Source of the DNA: an uncultured bacterium
GTDB lineage: Bacteria; Bacillota_I; Bacilli_A; RF39; UBA660
Reading direction: 5' to 3'
NCBI GenBank assembly: GCA_949284575.1
Contig: CASDWO010000004.1
Span: 1 to 35,526, forward strand
DNA: 35,526 nucleotides
This document shows, in pieces, positions 16,981 through 24,971 of the stretch. Each line of letters opens with the position of its first letter. Position 1 is the first letter of the stretch. Made by a program: the position numbers and the translations under genes. The notes below the pieces were generated by a model. The model saw nothing but the letters and a program-made list of their open reading frames with translations. It ran no database searches and had not been told where the DNA came from.

Positions 16981-17028
16981 GGGTAGACATTCAACGTTGC
17001 TAAACTGAATGTTCCCATTTTTTATTTT
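16981..17028 (+). terminator. terminator of the toxin-like mRNA
   Basis: GGG (16981-16983) and ACATTCA (16987-16993) pair with TGAATGT (17006-17012) and CCC (17014-17016), followed by ATTTTTTATTTT. The left arm can alternatively pair over 14 nt with the mRNA leader (16803-16816). Confidence 0.75.
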
Positions 17029-17051
17029 ATGTAAATTTCTCCTGTGTATTC

Positions 17052-17080
17052 ATAATATCATTTTTTTTTATAAATGTCAA
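17052..17080 (-). promoter_or_regulatory. promoter of the antisense RNA
   Basis: TTGACA (17080-17075), 17-bp spacer, TATTAT (17057-17052) on the minus strand: a perfect -35 and a good -10, stronger than the facing toxin promoter, as expected for an antitoxin. Confidence 0.85.
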
Positions 17081-17123
17081 AATTGCAATAGCTACTAATA
17101 TCTGAAATTTTTGTAGCTTCTTT

Positions 17124-17510
17124 TTAATTATTAAATATTAATAAATAACCATCAGGGTCCTTTACTAAAAACTCTTTATCTAAATACGTTTTACCATTAA
17201 CATCATATTTATTTATCATTATATCTTTAAAGAAGATTATATTTTTATTAACTAACTCTTGATAATAGTTATCTATATCACTTACAGTCATACTTATATT
17301 AATACCTCTACCAAAAGGATATTCTAACTTACCTGTATTCCAGTTATCATTAATTTCTTCTATCATTAATTGATTTCCTTCTAGTTCTAAAAATACAAAC
17401 TTATCTTCTTTTCTCTCATACATTATTTTAAATCCTAATTTAAGATAAAACTCTTTACTTTTATTTATATTAGTTACACTTAATTCTGGTATTAATTTAT
17501 TGAACTCCAT
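17124..17510 (-). CDS. VOC-superfamily protein (glyoxalase/bleomycin-resistance-like)
   Basis: 128 aa, one VOC unit pair. The N-terminal ELSVTNINKSKEFYLKLGFKIMYE and later VKDPDGYLLIF are characteristic, and the length and W/F pattern are closest to bleomycin-resistance-type proteins. It could bind a drug or act as a metal-dependent lyase or dioxygenase; the sequence does not decide. SD AAGGAAAG lies before the ATG, and a TATAAT at 17539-17534 is a likely -10. Confidence 0.88.
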   Translation of the reverse strand: MEFNKLIPELSVTNINKSKEFYLKLGFKIMYERKEDKFVFLELEGNQLMIEEINDNWNTGKLEYPFGRGINISMTVSDIDNYYQELVNKNIIFFKDIMINKYDVNGKTYLDKEFLVKDPDGYLLIFNN

Positions 17511-17609
17511 AGTATCTTTCCTTTTCTATTACAATTATATCATTTAATAGATAATAGTAATAACTAATTTCTAAATTAATCATAAACTATATTGGAAAGG
17601 AGAATTGCT

Positions 17610-18002
17610 ATGTTTGGAGAGTCTTGCAATAATAATACTCATCCTAGATGCCGTTTCTGTTATGTTCAAGGCCCAACTGGTCCAACTGGCCCTACTGGTC
17701 CTGCTGGAGGTCCTACAGGTCCTACAGGACCTACTGGTGCGACTGGAATTACTGGTCCAACAGGTCCAACTGGTTCTACAGGAGCGACAGGTTCTACAGG
17801 TGCTACACCAAGTCTTACTATAGGTACTGTTACAACAGGGGCACCAGGAAGTACTGCTACTGCTAGTATAACAGGAACTGCTCCTAATTTTATTTTAAGT
17901 TTAAGTATTCCACAGGGGCCAACGGGTCCGACAGGAGCTCGAGGAGCGACTGGTCCGACAGGAGCGACAGGGACAACAGGACCTACAGGCTCTAGTGACT
18001 AA
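17610..18002 (+). CDS. collagen-like Gly-X-Thr repeat protein
   Basis: 130 aa from ATG 17610, which AAAGGAG precedes; a TTG at 17592 would put that SD inside the frame. A short Cys/Asn/His-rich N-terminus (three Cys in residues 6-17) is followed by collagen repeats of GPT/GAT/GST type. These are interrupted by a non-collagen segment ([15 protein letters not shown] to LSLSIPQ) common in Firmicute collagen-like surface and exosporium proteins, then more repeats to the end. No signal peptide or sorting motif is visible. Thr in the Y position suits O-glycosylation as in BclA-like proteins; the surface or spore location is inference. Confidence 0.85.
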   Translation: MFGESCNNNTHPRCRFCYVQGPTGPTGPTGPAGGPTGPTGPTGATGITGPTGPTGSTGATGSTGATPSLTIGTVTTGAPGSTATASITGTAPNFILSLSIPQGPTGPTGARGATGPTGATGTTGPTGSSD

Positions 18003-18028
18003 AAACTCACATCATCGTGAGTTTTTTA
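18001..18028. terminator. bidirectional terminator between collagen-like gene and tspO
   Basis: AAAAACTCAC / GTGAGTTTTT with a 6-nt loop. Both flanking stop codons abut or overlap the stem, and T runs follow on both strands. Confidence 0.9.
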
Positions 18029-18472
18029 GTTTAATAGAAAAATACCAATATTAAGGTAAGTTGCAAATAATAACCAAATAAGATAAGGAAGTTGTATATA
18101 ACCACTTATTTTATTATTCTTTAATAATTCTTTAATCATTGCAACTACCAAAATTATTAAAAGAATTATCCAAAGAAAAGCAGTAAAATACATTTCTAAA
18201 ACAAAGAAAATTATTGGCCATAATAAATTTACAAAAAGTTGTAATAAATAGATTTGATTTAACTCTTTATCATCCTCCTTATCTTTAGTAGCTATAAAAT
18301 AAGATATCCCCATTAAAATATAAAGTATTGTCCAAACAATAGGAAATGCTATACTTGGTGGACTTAGTGGCGGTTTTACCATATCCCCGTAATTCATATA
18401 ACCTGATATAATTAAGCCTACTATTGCCCCTCCAACGACTGGTAATAAACTATAAATTATTTTTTTAATCAT
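18026..18472 (-). CDS. TspO/MBR family membrane protein
   Basis: 148 aa with five hydrophobic segments. MVKPPLSPPSIAFPIVWTIL and YILMGISYF (residues about 31-60) are signature TspO sequence, including the PP and W residues near the porphyrin or cholesterol site. TspO proteins bind tetrapyrroles and other hydrophobic ligands in the membrane; the role in Firmicutes is unclear. AAGGAGG lies before the ATG. It is convergent with the collagen-like gene. Confidence 0.92.
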   Translation of the reverse strand: MIKKIIYSLLPVVGGAIVGLIISGYMNYGDMVKPPLSPPSIAFPIVWTILYILMGISYFIATKDKEDDKELNQIYLLQLFVNLLWPIIFFVLEMYFTAFLWIILLIILVVAMIKELLKNNKISGYIQLPYLIWLLFATYLNIGIFLLN

Positions 18473-18547
18473 AAGTCCTCCTTAATATATTTATATGCAA
18501 CTATTACTTTTTTATAAGTCTTTCATAGAATATATAGAGGTGTATTT

Positions 18548-19639
18548 ATGAGTAAATATAAAGTATGTGTTTATACTATATGTCTAAATGAAGAAAAATT
18601 CGTTGATAGATGGTATGAATCTATGAAGGAAGCTGATGAAATTTATGTTCTTGATACAGGCTCTACTGATAATACAGTAGAAAAACTAAAAGAGAAAGGT
18701 GTTCATGTAGAGGTAAAAAAAATAGATCCGTGGAGATTTGATGTAGCAAGGAATGAATCTTTAAAATTAGTGCCAGTTGATACTGATATTTGTGTCTGTA
18801 CAGATTTAGATGAAGTATTTTTACCTGGTTGGCGTGAAGAACTTGAAAAAGCTTGGGGAGATAATACTACAAGGCTTAGATATATTTATAACTGGTATTT
18901 AGATGAAGAAAATAGGCCTATAATAAGTTTTTATTATGAGAAAATTCATAAAAGATTAGGTTATTCTTGGTATCATCCAGTTCATGAAATATTAAAGTAT
19001 GATGGTATTGAAACTTTTAATGTTACTGATAATATCATTTTAAATCATTATCCTGATAGAACTAAGTCTAGAAGTAGTTATCTTCCTCTTTTAGAAATCT
19101 CTGTTAAAGAAGATCCTAATGATGATAGAAATATGCATTACTTAGGTCGTGAATACATGTATTATGGTAAATATAATGAAGCGATTGATACTTTAATTAG
19201 ACATTTAAATTTAGAAAATGCCACTTGGAAAGATGAACGATGTGCATCTATGAGATTTATTGGTAGATGTTATAAGTACTTAAAAAGATATGATGAAGCG
19301 AAAATGTGGTTAGAAAAAGCAATTAAAGAAGCCCCCTATTTAAGAGATCCTTATATGGAAATGGCTCTTCTATATTATGTCCTTAATGATTATGATAATG
19401 TTATTAATTATGTAAATAAAGCATTAAATATAAAAAGTCATACTAAAAGTTATATTAATGAGACCTTTAGCTTTGATTATACACCATATGACTTATTAAG
19501 TATTTCTTATTATAATAAAGGAGAGATAGAGGCTAGTAAGGTATTCTTAGAGAAAGCAATAAAGATAGAGCCAAATGATTCTAGACTTAATAATAATTTA
19601 AAGATAATTAATGAGAAATTAAAAGAAACTACTGAGTAA
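18548..19639 (+). CDS. family 2 glycosyltransferase with C-terminal TPR repeats
   Basis: 363 aa. A GT-A domain (residues 1-180) has VLDTGSTDNT (34-43) for the nucleotide sugar and DLDE (86-89) as the metal-binding DxD-like motif. Residues about 190-355 form TPR repeats (for example YLKRYDEAKMWLEKAIKEAP and YYNKGEIEASKVFLEKAIKIEP). This GT2-TPR architecture is seen in glycosyltransferases that modify peptides or proteins, such as SunS-like enzymes. The acceptor is unknown; the collagen-like Thr-rich protein nearby is a possible but unproven acceptor. SD is GAGGTG. Confidence 0.9.
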   Translation: MSKYKVCVYTICLNEEKFVDRWYESMKEADEIYVLDTGSTDNTVEKLKEKGVHVEVKKIDPWRFDVARNESLKLVPVDTDICVCTDLDEVFLPGWREELEKAWGDNTTRLRYIYNWYLDEENRPIISFYYEKIHKRLGYSWYHPVHEILKYDGIETFNVTDNIILNHYPDRTKSRSSYLPLLEISVKEDPNDDRNMHYLGREYMYYGKYNEAIDTLIRHLNLENATWKDERCASMRFIGRCYKYLKRYDEAKMWLEKAIKEAPYLRDPYMEMALLYYVLNDYDNVINYVNKALNIKSHTKSYINETFSFDYTPYDLLSISYYNKGEIEASKVFLEKAIKIEPNDSRLNNNLKIINEKLKETTE

Positions 19640-19653
19640 ACTTTCAGTAGTTT
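19626..19653. terminator. bidirectional terminator
   Basis: Perfect 10-bp stem AAACTACTGA / TCAGTAGTTT with an 8-nt loop containing the TAA of the glycosyltransferase gene. The stop codon of the opposing 253-aa gene abuts the other arm. T-rich tails follow on both strands. Confidence 0.8.
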
Positions 19654-20414
19654 TAATCTATGAAATCAAAACCTTTTATTTTTACCTTACTTCTTCTATA
19701 TTTATCGCGTTCTTCTAAAGGTACAGTTTTACAGATAGATTCAAGTTCCATTTTTAATCTTAATTCTTTATCAGAAATCATATAATCAGGTAACGACCAC
19801 TGAACATACTTACCCTTTTTTTCATCATATATTTGTTTAGGTATTTGATATATCTTATAGCCATGTAAAATATAATCATAGAAGGTCTCATAGATATTAA
19901 ATTTTGATGTAGTAATCGTTCTATATAGTGTACTTTCTAAAGAATCATAATTACAAGCCATTACTAAAACATCTTTTAAAAATCTATCTCTTCCTATAAA
20001 GTTTTCTGTTTCTTTTTTTATCCCAGTAGCATAAGATAAATCAACATATCCATTTTTTCTATCCCAAATAGTATATTTACTTTTATAAACATTGATTAAA
20101 TATTTTACTAAAGCTAAACGCATTTTTTGTTCTTTTGGATTAACATCATATTCTCTTGTACATAAAGTATATTCCCAATCAATTAAATTTTTTAATACTT
20201 TTTCTTTTGTATAATACCTTAACTCATCTTCATCTGGATCAGTGTAACTTAAGAAAAATGGAAGAACAAATCCCCCTGCATGAGCAACTCTTGCATAACT
20301 ATCGACATCAAATAATGTTCCTTCGGGTGTAATATAAGTTCCATTCCGCCACCATTTATCATCTTTATCTCTTTTTCCAAATCCCTCAACATAATTATCA
20401 TAATAATAAGTCAT
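19653..20414 (-). CDS. hypothetical protein, 253 aa
   Basis: Not recognised. Rich in Tyr, Lys and Asp (opening MTYYYDNYVEGFGKRDKDDKW), soluble, no signal peptide. GGAGG lies 7 nt before the ATG, and a TATAAT at 20445-20440 is a likely -10. It is divergent from the next gene and convergent with the glycosyltransferase gene. Confidence 0.75.
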   Translation of the reverse strand: MTYYYDNYVEGFGKRDKDDKWWRNGTYITPEGTLFDVDSYARVAHAGGFVLPFFLSYTDPDEDELRYYTKEKVLKNLIDWEYTLCTREYDVNPKEQKMRLALVKYLINVYKSKYTIWDRKNGYVDLSYATGIKKETENFIGRDRFLKDVLVMACNYDSLESTLYRTITTSKFNIYETFYDYILHGYKIYQIPKQIYDEKKGKYVQWSLPDYMISDKELRLKMELESICKTVPLEERDKYRRSKVKIKGFDFID

Positions 20415-20461
20415 AATTATTCCTCCGCTAAATAAATTAATTATATAATAACATATTTACA

Positions 20462-20490
20462 TTGCTATTTTCATCTTTTTTCATTATAAT
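20462..20490 (+). promoter_or_regulatory. promoter of the 264-aa unknown gene
   Basis: TTGCTA (20462-20467), 17-bp spacer, TATAAT (20485-20490). The start point near 20497 lies after the ATG at 20493, so that ATG cannot be the start. Confidence 0.8.
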
Positions 20491-20516
20491 AAATGAGCAA
20501 GAAAGGACGTGAAATT

Positions 20517-21311
20517 ATGTTTAGTAAAGAATCCCTAGGTATAAATGACGCTGATTTTATTTACTATGAACTAAATACAGATCAAAAAGTACTTGAAGAA
20601 ACGATTAAAACATATAATTTCTTTACTAGAGATTTTCCTAATTACTTAAAACAAAATTATCCTAAATATTATACCAAAAATATTAAAATTAAATTTATAA
20701 ACTGGGGCCATATGGAAGTTGTCTATGTCTTAGATAATGAAAAGAATAAATACACTTTATTAATGGGTCAACCTAATTTAGAATTTGGTAAAGTAAAAAA
20801 AGAATATGACAATTTAAAAATACTTAGTCAAGCTCAAGATAAAGATAATAATATAGTTAACCCCCTACTTTACTATGCTAATCATAATAACCATCGTGAA
20901 GTTTATATGACTCCTTACTATTATCAAGCAAGATGTATAAGCTATTTAGATAACGAATTAGGTATTTATGTTCCTGAACCCAACTATCATTTTGAAAAGT
21001 TTAATAGTAACCAAAAAGAAATAATTGAAAAAGCTATTACAGCAAAAATTCTTTCGCTATATAATTTAGATACAAAAATAGGACTTGCTGATTTCACAGT
21101 AAGTAGTGGAGATTTTATCTTAGAAAAAGGTTTTAACGATAATATAGATAATATCTTTAATAAAATGAAAATTATTGCTGCAAGAAATTTAGTTAATATG
21201 CCATTAGATGATTACATCGCTTTAATTTATCAAAACCTTAAATTATTCAAGACAAAAAACATTGATAAAGGTATAGAATTAGGCATTAGTAAAATAAAGA
21301 AAAGAACTTAG
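20517..21311 (+). CDS. hypothetical protein, 264 aa
   Basis: Starts at ATG 20517 (AAAGGA 9 nt upstream). Not firmly recognised. Residues about 45-125 run VVYVLDNEKNKYTLLMGQPN, KKEYDNLKIL, NPLLYY, EVYMTPYY. This order is loosely like the N-lobe and hinge of phosphotransferase or kinase folds (lysine strand, Glu helix, hinge), and GLADFTVSSGDFIL could stand where a catalytic loop is expected. No clear HxD or DFG motif is present, so I treat kinase likeness as weak inference. Soluble, no signal peptide. Confidence 0.75.
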   Translation: MFSKESLGINDADFIYYELNTDQKVLEETIKTYNFFTRDFPNYLKQNYPKYYTKNIKIKFINWGHMEVVYVLDNEKNKYTLLMGQPNLEFGKVKKEYDNLKILSQAQDKDNNIVNPLLYYANHNNHREVYMTPYYYQARCISYLDNELGIYVPEPNYHFEKFNSNQKEIIEKAITAKILSLYNLDTKIGLADFTVSSGDFILEKGFNDNIDNIFNKMKIIAARNLVNMPLDDYIALIYQNLKLFKTKNIDKGIELGISKIKKRT

Positions 21312-21327
21312 CAAATTACTAAGTTCT
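21303..21327. terminator. bidirectional terminator
   Basis: Perfect 9-bp stem AGAACTTAG / CTAAGTTCT with a 7-nt loop. The plus-strand TAG stop is inside the left arm and the ddl stop overlaps the right end; T-rich tails follow on both strands. Confidence 0.85.
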
Positions 21328-22546
21328 ATTTATTTTGGATTTTACCTTTCATTCCTTTTATACCATTCTTAGCAAATCCTTGTAAAATATTAGTATTAAA
21401 AGAATGAGTTTTACTTTCACGTTTCTTATAATCTTTAATAGCTATACTAATCATATCATCTAATAGTTCTGTATAATCTTTTCCTTTAGGATCCCATAAA
21501 TAGAAAGCAAGTGATCCTGGAATTGAATTAATCTCATTAACATAAACTTTTTTAGCTTTCTTATCAATTAACATATCAATACGAGCATCTCCACTACTTC
21601 CTAAAGCTCTAAAGACTTTAATAGCAAGTTCTTCTACTTCCTTAGTCATTTTATCAGTTATATCTGCAGGTATCTTTCTATCAGCAGAAGCCATTCCTTT
21701 AGAACCTTTTAAAGGCGTCATTTTAGCACCTAGTTTTCCTTTAACTTTACTACTACCAACATATTTTTCATCATATGTTAAGAAAGCACTTTTAGATAAA
21801 ACTTCTTCAATAACACTAACTTCTTGTGATTCATAATTACCTAAAACAGAAATATTAACTTCCATTAAATTTTTAATTACTTCTTCTACTACAATCTTAC
21901 TATCATAATTAATTGCTTCTTCAATTGCTTTTACTAATTCATCTTTATTATTAGCAACCCCTATTCCAATACTACTACCTGTTGTCGCAGGTTTAATAAT
22001 AACAGGATAATTAATTTTTTCAATTTTTTCTATTACATCATCTGGATTATTTTTATAATCTGTATCATAAAACCAAGTATAATTTGGAATAGGTAATCCA
22101 TTAGCTTTAAAGATATCTCTCATATAAGCTTTATCTTGAGAAACTACTGCTGAATATACATTAGGACCAACATATGGAATACCTACTGTTTGGAAATATC
22201 CTTGTAATACTCCATCTTCTACATTAGTACCATGAGTAATTGGAAATATTACATCTAAATCTGTAACTATTTTCTTAAATAATCCTTTATTTTGAAGAAC
22301 AAAAGCTCCATCTTTTTTATAAAGTACTACATTAGTAGCATATTTTCTAATTAAATCTAAATCTTGATATACTTCCATATCCATTAACATATTTCCAGTA
22401 TACCATTCATTATCTTTTGTTATATAAATTGGAATAATATCATACTTCTCTTGATCTATTTTATTCATCGCTTGTAAAGCCGATATTATACTTATTTCAT
22501 GTTCTACAGATTCCCCACCGTATACAACTCCTAATTTTATTTTCAT
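21326..22546 (-). CDS. ddl: D-alanine-D-alanine ligase
   Basis: ATP-grasp enzyme making the D-Ala-D-Ala dipeptide that MurF attaches to the peptidoglycan precursor. GGESVEHE (10-17), HGTNVEDGVLQG (105-116), KPATTGSSIG (185-194) and NEINSIPGS near residue 340 are all family motifs. 406 aa is longer than usual because of a basic tail of about 35 residues (KRESKTHSFNTNILQGF to the end). GGAG lies upstream of the ATG. It follows murF by 13 bp. Confidence 0.96.
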   Translation of the reverse strand: MKIKLGVVYGGESVEHEISIISALQAMNKIDQEKYDIIPIYITKDNEWYTGNMLMDMEVYQDLDLIRKYATNVVLYKKDGAFVLQNKGLFKKIVTDLDVIFPITHGTNVEDGVLQGYFQTVGIPYVGPNVYSAVVSQDKAYMRDIFKANGLPIPNYTWFYDTDYKNNPDDVIEKIEKINYPVIIKPATTGSSIGIGVANNKDELVKAIEEAINYDSKIVVEEVIKNLMEVNISVLGNYESQEVSVIEEVLSKSAFLTYDEKYVGSSKVKGKLGAKMTPLKGSKGMASADRKIPADITDKMTKEVEELAIKVFRALGSSGDARIDMLIDKKAKKVYVNEINSIPGSLAFYLWDPKGKDYTELLDDMISIAIKDYKKRESKTHSFNTNILQGFAKNGIKGMKGKIQNK

Positions 22547-22559
22547 ATATTATCATCTC

Positions 22560-24179
22560 CTACTTTTCATTATATGTATCAGGTAAATCATTCTCAAATA
22601 AGGCATAGATTTCTTTTTTCGTTTTTATACCTCTTATAAAATTATATGCTTCTTTAACATCATTGTAAACAACTAAATTATCCATATCAAACTTTCCTTC
22701 TTTTAAGCCTTTCTTTATTGGAAGAGTTCTCTTTTCTCCAATTAAGACAACATAGTCTGCTTTACTAATTGTAGCAATTTGCATACCAAATTCTTTATTT
22801 AATTCTTCTTCTTTAGCACCTAATTCTATCATACCTGGTGTTACAACTATCTTCATTCCTGGCATCATTGATAATACTTCTAAAGCACTCTTAGCACCAA
22901 CAGTATTTGAGTTATAGGCATCATCTATTTGATAGAAATAACCCATCTTCTTAAGTTCTAGTCTATGTTCTACCTGTTTAACATTTCTAACCGCTTGTTG
23001 TAATTTTGTAATAGATATTCCAAATTCACGTCCTAATGCAAGTCCTGCTAAAATATTATAAACATTATGTTTACCTAATAATTTAGTTTCAAACTCATAT
23101 TTTTTATTATCACCTTTAAAAGTTACATCAAAAGTTGTTCCCACACTAGAACATTTTATATTGCTAGCATGAACATCTACATCTTCTTCATCTATTCCTA
23201 TCCAAAGAATCTTACATTTATTTTTAAGATCATAACTTACTTGTTTAGGATCATCCCTATTTAAAACTCCTACTCCATCAAGTGGTAATGACTCAATAAG
23301 TTCAAATTTAGTCTTCCTAATATTTTCTTCACTACCAAAACTTTCTAAATGAGCTGTACCAATTCTTGTTAAAATACCATATTTAGGATGCACTAAATTA
23401 CATAAATCTTTAATTTCTCCCCTAACATAAGCTCCCATCTCTGCAATGAATACTTCTGTAAATTTATCTAAATGATTATTAATAGTAATAATTAAACCAT
23501 AAGGAGTATTCAAATTACGTGGTGTTGGTAGTGTTGTATATTTAATATTTAATATATCTGCTAAAATATTCTTACTACTTGTCTTACCATAACTTCCAGT
23601 TACCCCTATAACTTTTAAATTAGGCATACTCTTTAACTTCTTAATAGCTTTACTCTTAAAATGATGATAAACATATTTTTCTAAAGTATATTTGTTAATA
23701 AAATTAGCAAGTAAAATTATAAAAGTATTAAAGTATGAAAATAAAATGAAAATAAAAATAATAAAATGACTTATCAAAAGATTATCTCTATAAATAATAG
23801 TAAACACTAGAGGTATTAAATATAATATTGTTGTAGTAACAATTAATCTTTTAACTCTTGCTGTAATAACCAAAGGCTTTTTTACTTGTTCTTGTCCAAG
23901 TGCCTTTTTAAAGTTATAAATATAAACTAGATAAAGAACTATTGCAATAATATTCAAAACAAGACTTACTGATTCATTATCTATTAAAAAGATATTTGCT
24001 AAAGCTACTATTAAAACAGCAAAAAGTTCTAAAGAAAAGAAATTACTACTATTACTTAAAACCCATTTAACATAACGATTATTTTCATTATATAAGTTTT
24101 GTTGTAACATATGTAAGCTCTTTTTAGATTTAATTAGTATAGTTAAAATAGCCACAAAAATTAAAAGTATTTCTATCAT
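22560..24179 (-). CDS. murF: MurF with N-terminal membrane domain
   Basis: 539 aa, against about 450 for typical MurF. Residues 1-165 contain four to five hydrophobic helices (about 2-16, 49-66, 71-90, 111-129 and 136-160) before the Mur-ligase core. The core has the P-loop GVTGSYGKTSSK (192-203), EMGAYVRGEI, GTAHLESFGS and HNVYNILAG. It should add D-Ala-D-Ala to UDP-MurNAc-tripeptide, but anchored to the membrane. Its place directly before ddl supports MurF rather than another Mur ligase. A gap of 1 bp after the alpha/beta hydrolase gene indicates one transcript. Confidence 0.9.
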   Translation of the reverse strand: MIEILLIFVAILTILIKSKKSLHMLQQNLYNENNRYVKWVLSNSSNFFSLELFAVLIVALANIFLIDNESVSLVLNIIAIVLYLVYIYNFKKALGQEQVKKPLVITARVKRLIVTTTILYLIPLVFTIIYRDNLLISHFIIFIFILFSYFNTFIILLANFINKYTLEKYVYHHFKSKAIKKLKSMPNLKVIGVTGSYGKTSSKNILADILNIKYTTLPTPRNLNTPYGLIITINNHLDKFTEVFIAEMGAYVRGEIKDLCNLVHPKYGILTRIGTAHLESFGSEENIRKTKFELIESLPLDGVGVLNRDDPKQVSYDLKNKCKILWIGIDEEDVDVHASNIKCSSVGTTFDVTFKGDNKKYEFETKLLGKHNVYNILAGLALGREFGISITKLQQAVRNVKQVEHRLELKKMGYFYQIDDAYNSNTVGAKSALEVLSMMPGMKIVVTPGMIELGAKEEELNKEFGMQIATISKADYVVLIGEKRTLPIKKGLKEGKFDMDNLVVYNDVKEAYNFIRGIKTKKEIYALFENDLPDTYNEK

Positions 24180-24180
24180 A

Positions 24181-24903
24181 TTATCCCTCCATAAAATTAT
24201 TAATAATGTTTATAACCTGATTTAAATTTTCAAGATATGCATAATGTGTTCCTGAAAGAACAATTAAAGCTCCATCAGTAAGTAAATTTTCTAAAAGCTT
24301 CGCCTCCTCTAAAGGTGCTGCTTCATCATCTTCACCCCATATTAAAATGGTAGGAGCTACTATTTTTTTTGCATAATTAGATAAATCTTCATTAACAGTT
24401 TTAACTAAGATCTCTCTCATTCTAGGAGTTGCATTTTTATAATCAACTGAACCTATATAATTTTTAGCAATCTCAGATATCTTACTCATACCAGGTAAAG
24501 TTTTCGCTTTCTTTAACATTTTCTCTTTTAAAGTCAAATCTTTTTTCATTCTAACACAAGGAGCACCAAATAAAACAACTCTATCAACTTCATACTTTGA
24601 TGCATAAACAATCGCTACTCTTCCTCCAAAAGAATGTCCTATTAAAGTTGGTTTTTTTATCTTTAATTTTTTTACTAATTCATGAACAAGCTCTGCATAA
24701 TTAGAAACTGTCCAAACTTCATCTGGCTCCTCACTTTTTCCATGTCCCGGAAAATCTAATATCGTAATATGATATTTACAAGATAATGGATTACCAAGGG
24801 GCATCATCATTTCAATATTTTGACCCCAACCATGCAAAAGAATGATATCCTTACCTTTATCATTACCATATTGTATGTAATTCACTTTATCTAGGTTAAT
24901 CAC
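24181..24903 (-). CDS. alpha/beta hydrolase
   Basis: 240 aa. Oxyanion HGWG (24-27), nucleophile elbow GHSFGG (S91), acid at WGEDDEAAP (D192 or D193) and H220 (GTHYAYLEN) make the triad complete. Soluble, no signal peptide. The start is GTG with AGGAGG 8 nt upstream. It is first in the operon with murF and ddl; a role in cell-envelope metabolism is suggested by position only, and the substrate is unknown. Confidence 0.9.
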   Translation of the reverse strand: MINLDKVNYIQYGNDKGKDIILLHGWGQNIEMMMPLGNPLSCKYHITILDFPGHGKSEEPDEVWTVSNYAELVHELVKKLKIKKPTLIGHSFGGRVAIVYASKYEVDRVVLFGAPCVRMKKDLTLKEKMLKKAKTLPGMSKISEIAKNYIGSVDYKNATPRMREILVKTVNEDLSNYAKKIVAPTILIWGEDDEAAPLEEAKLLENLLTDGALIVLSGTHYAYLENLNQVINIINNFMEG

Positions 24904-24943
24904 TTTTACTTCCTCCTATTTAAAAGAATATCATAAAAAGAAA

Positions 24944-24970
24944 AAAAAGTCTTTATTTTAAGAGCTTTTT
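24944..24970 (-). terminator. terminator of the 154-aa unknown gene
   Basis: AAAAAG-C-TCTT pairs with AAGA-CTTTTT across a 6-nt loop (one bulged base), followed by more T on the minus strand. Confidence 0.65.
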
Positions 24971-24971
24971 A

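Larger units (their letters stand above)
16928..17045 (-). ncRNA. candidate antisense antitoxin RNA
   Basis: Bounded by a strong minus-strand promoter (17052-17080) and a strong minus-strand terminator (16928-16966), giving an RNA of about 115 nt. It is fully complementary to the 3' untranslated region and last codons of the toxin-like mRNA. Convergent 3' overlap is the layout of TxpA/RatA and BsrG/SR4. A short open frame (ATG near 17018) is present but lacks a properly spaced SD. Confidence 0.7.

Noticed and set aside
16943-17020. 24-codon open frame on the minus strand within the antisense RNA
   Set aside because: An AGGAG exists but lies about 20 nt from the ATG; the structure and terminator fit a non-coding RNA better.
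16660-17123. tRNA or structured housekeeping RNA in the gene-poor stretch
   Set aside because: No cloverleaf or known RNA motif is visible; the hairpins are explained as terminators and an SD hairpin.
17605-17866. Alternative plus-strand frames in the collagen-like gene
   Set aside because: They arise because the GGN-CCN-ACN repeats leave other frames open; only one frame has an SD and the collagen pattern.
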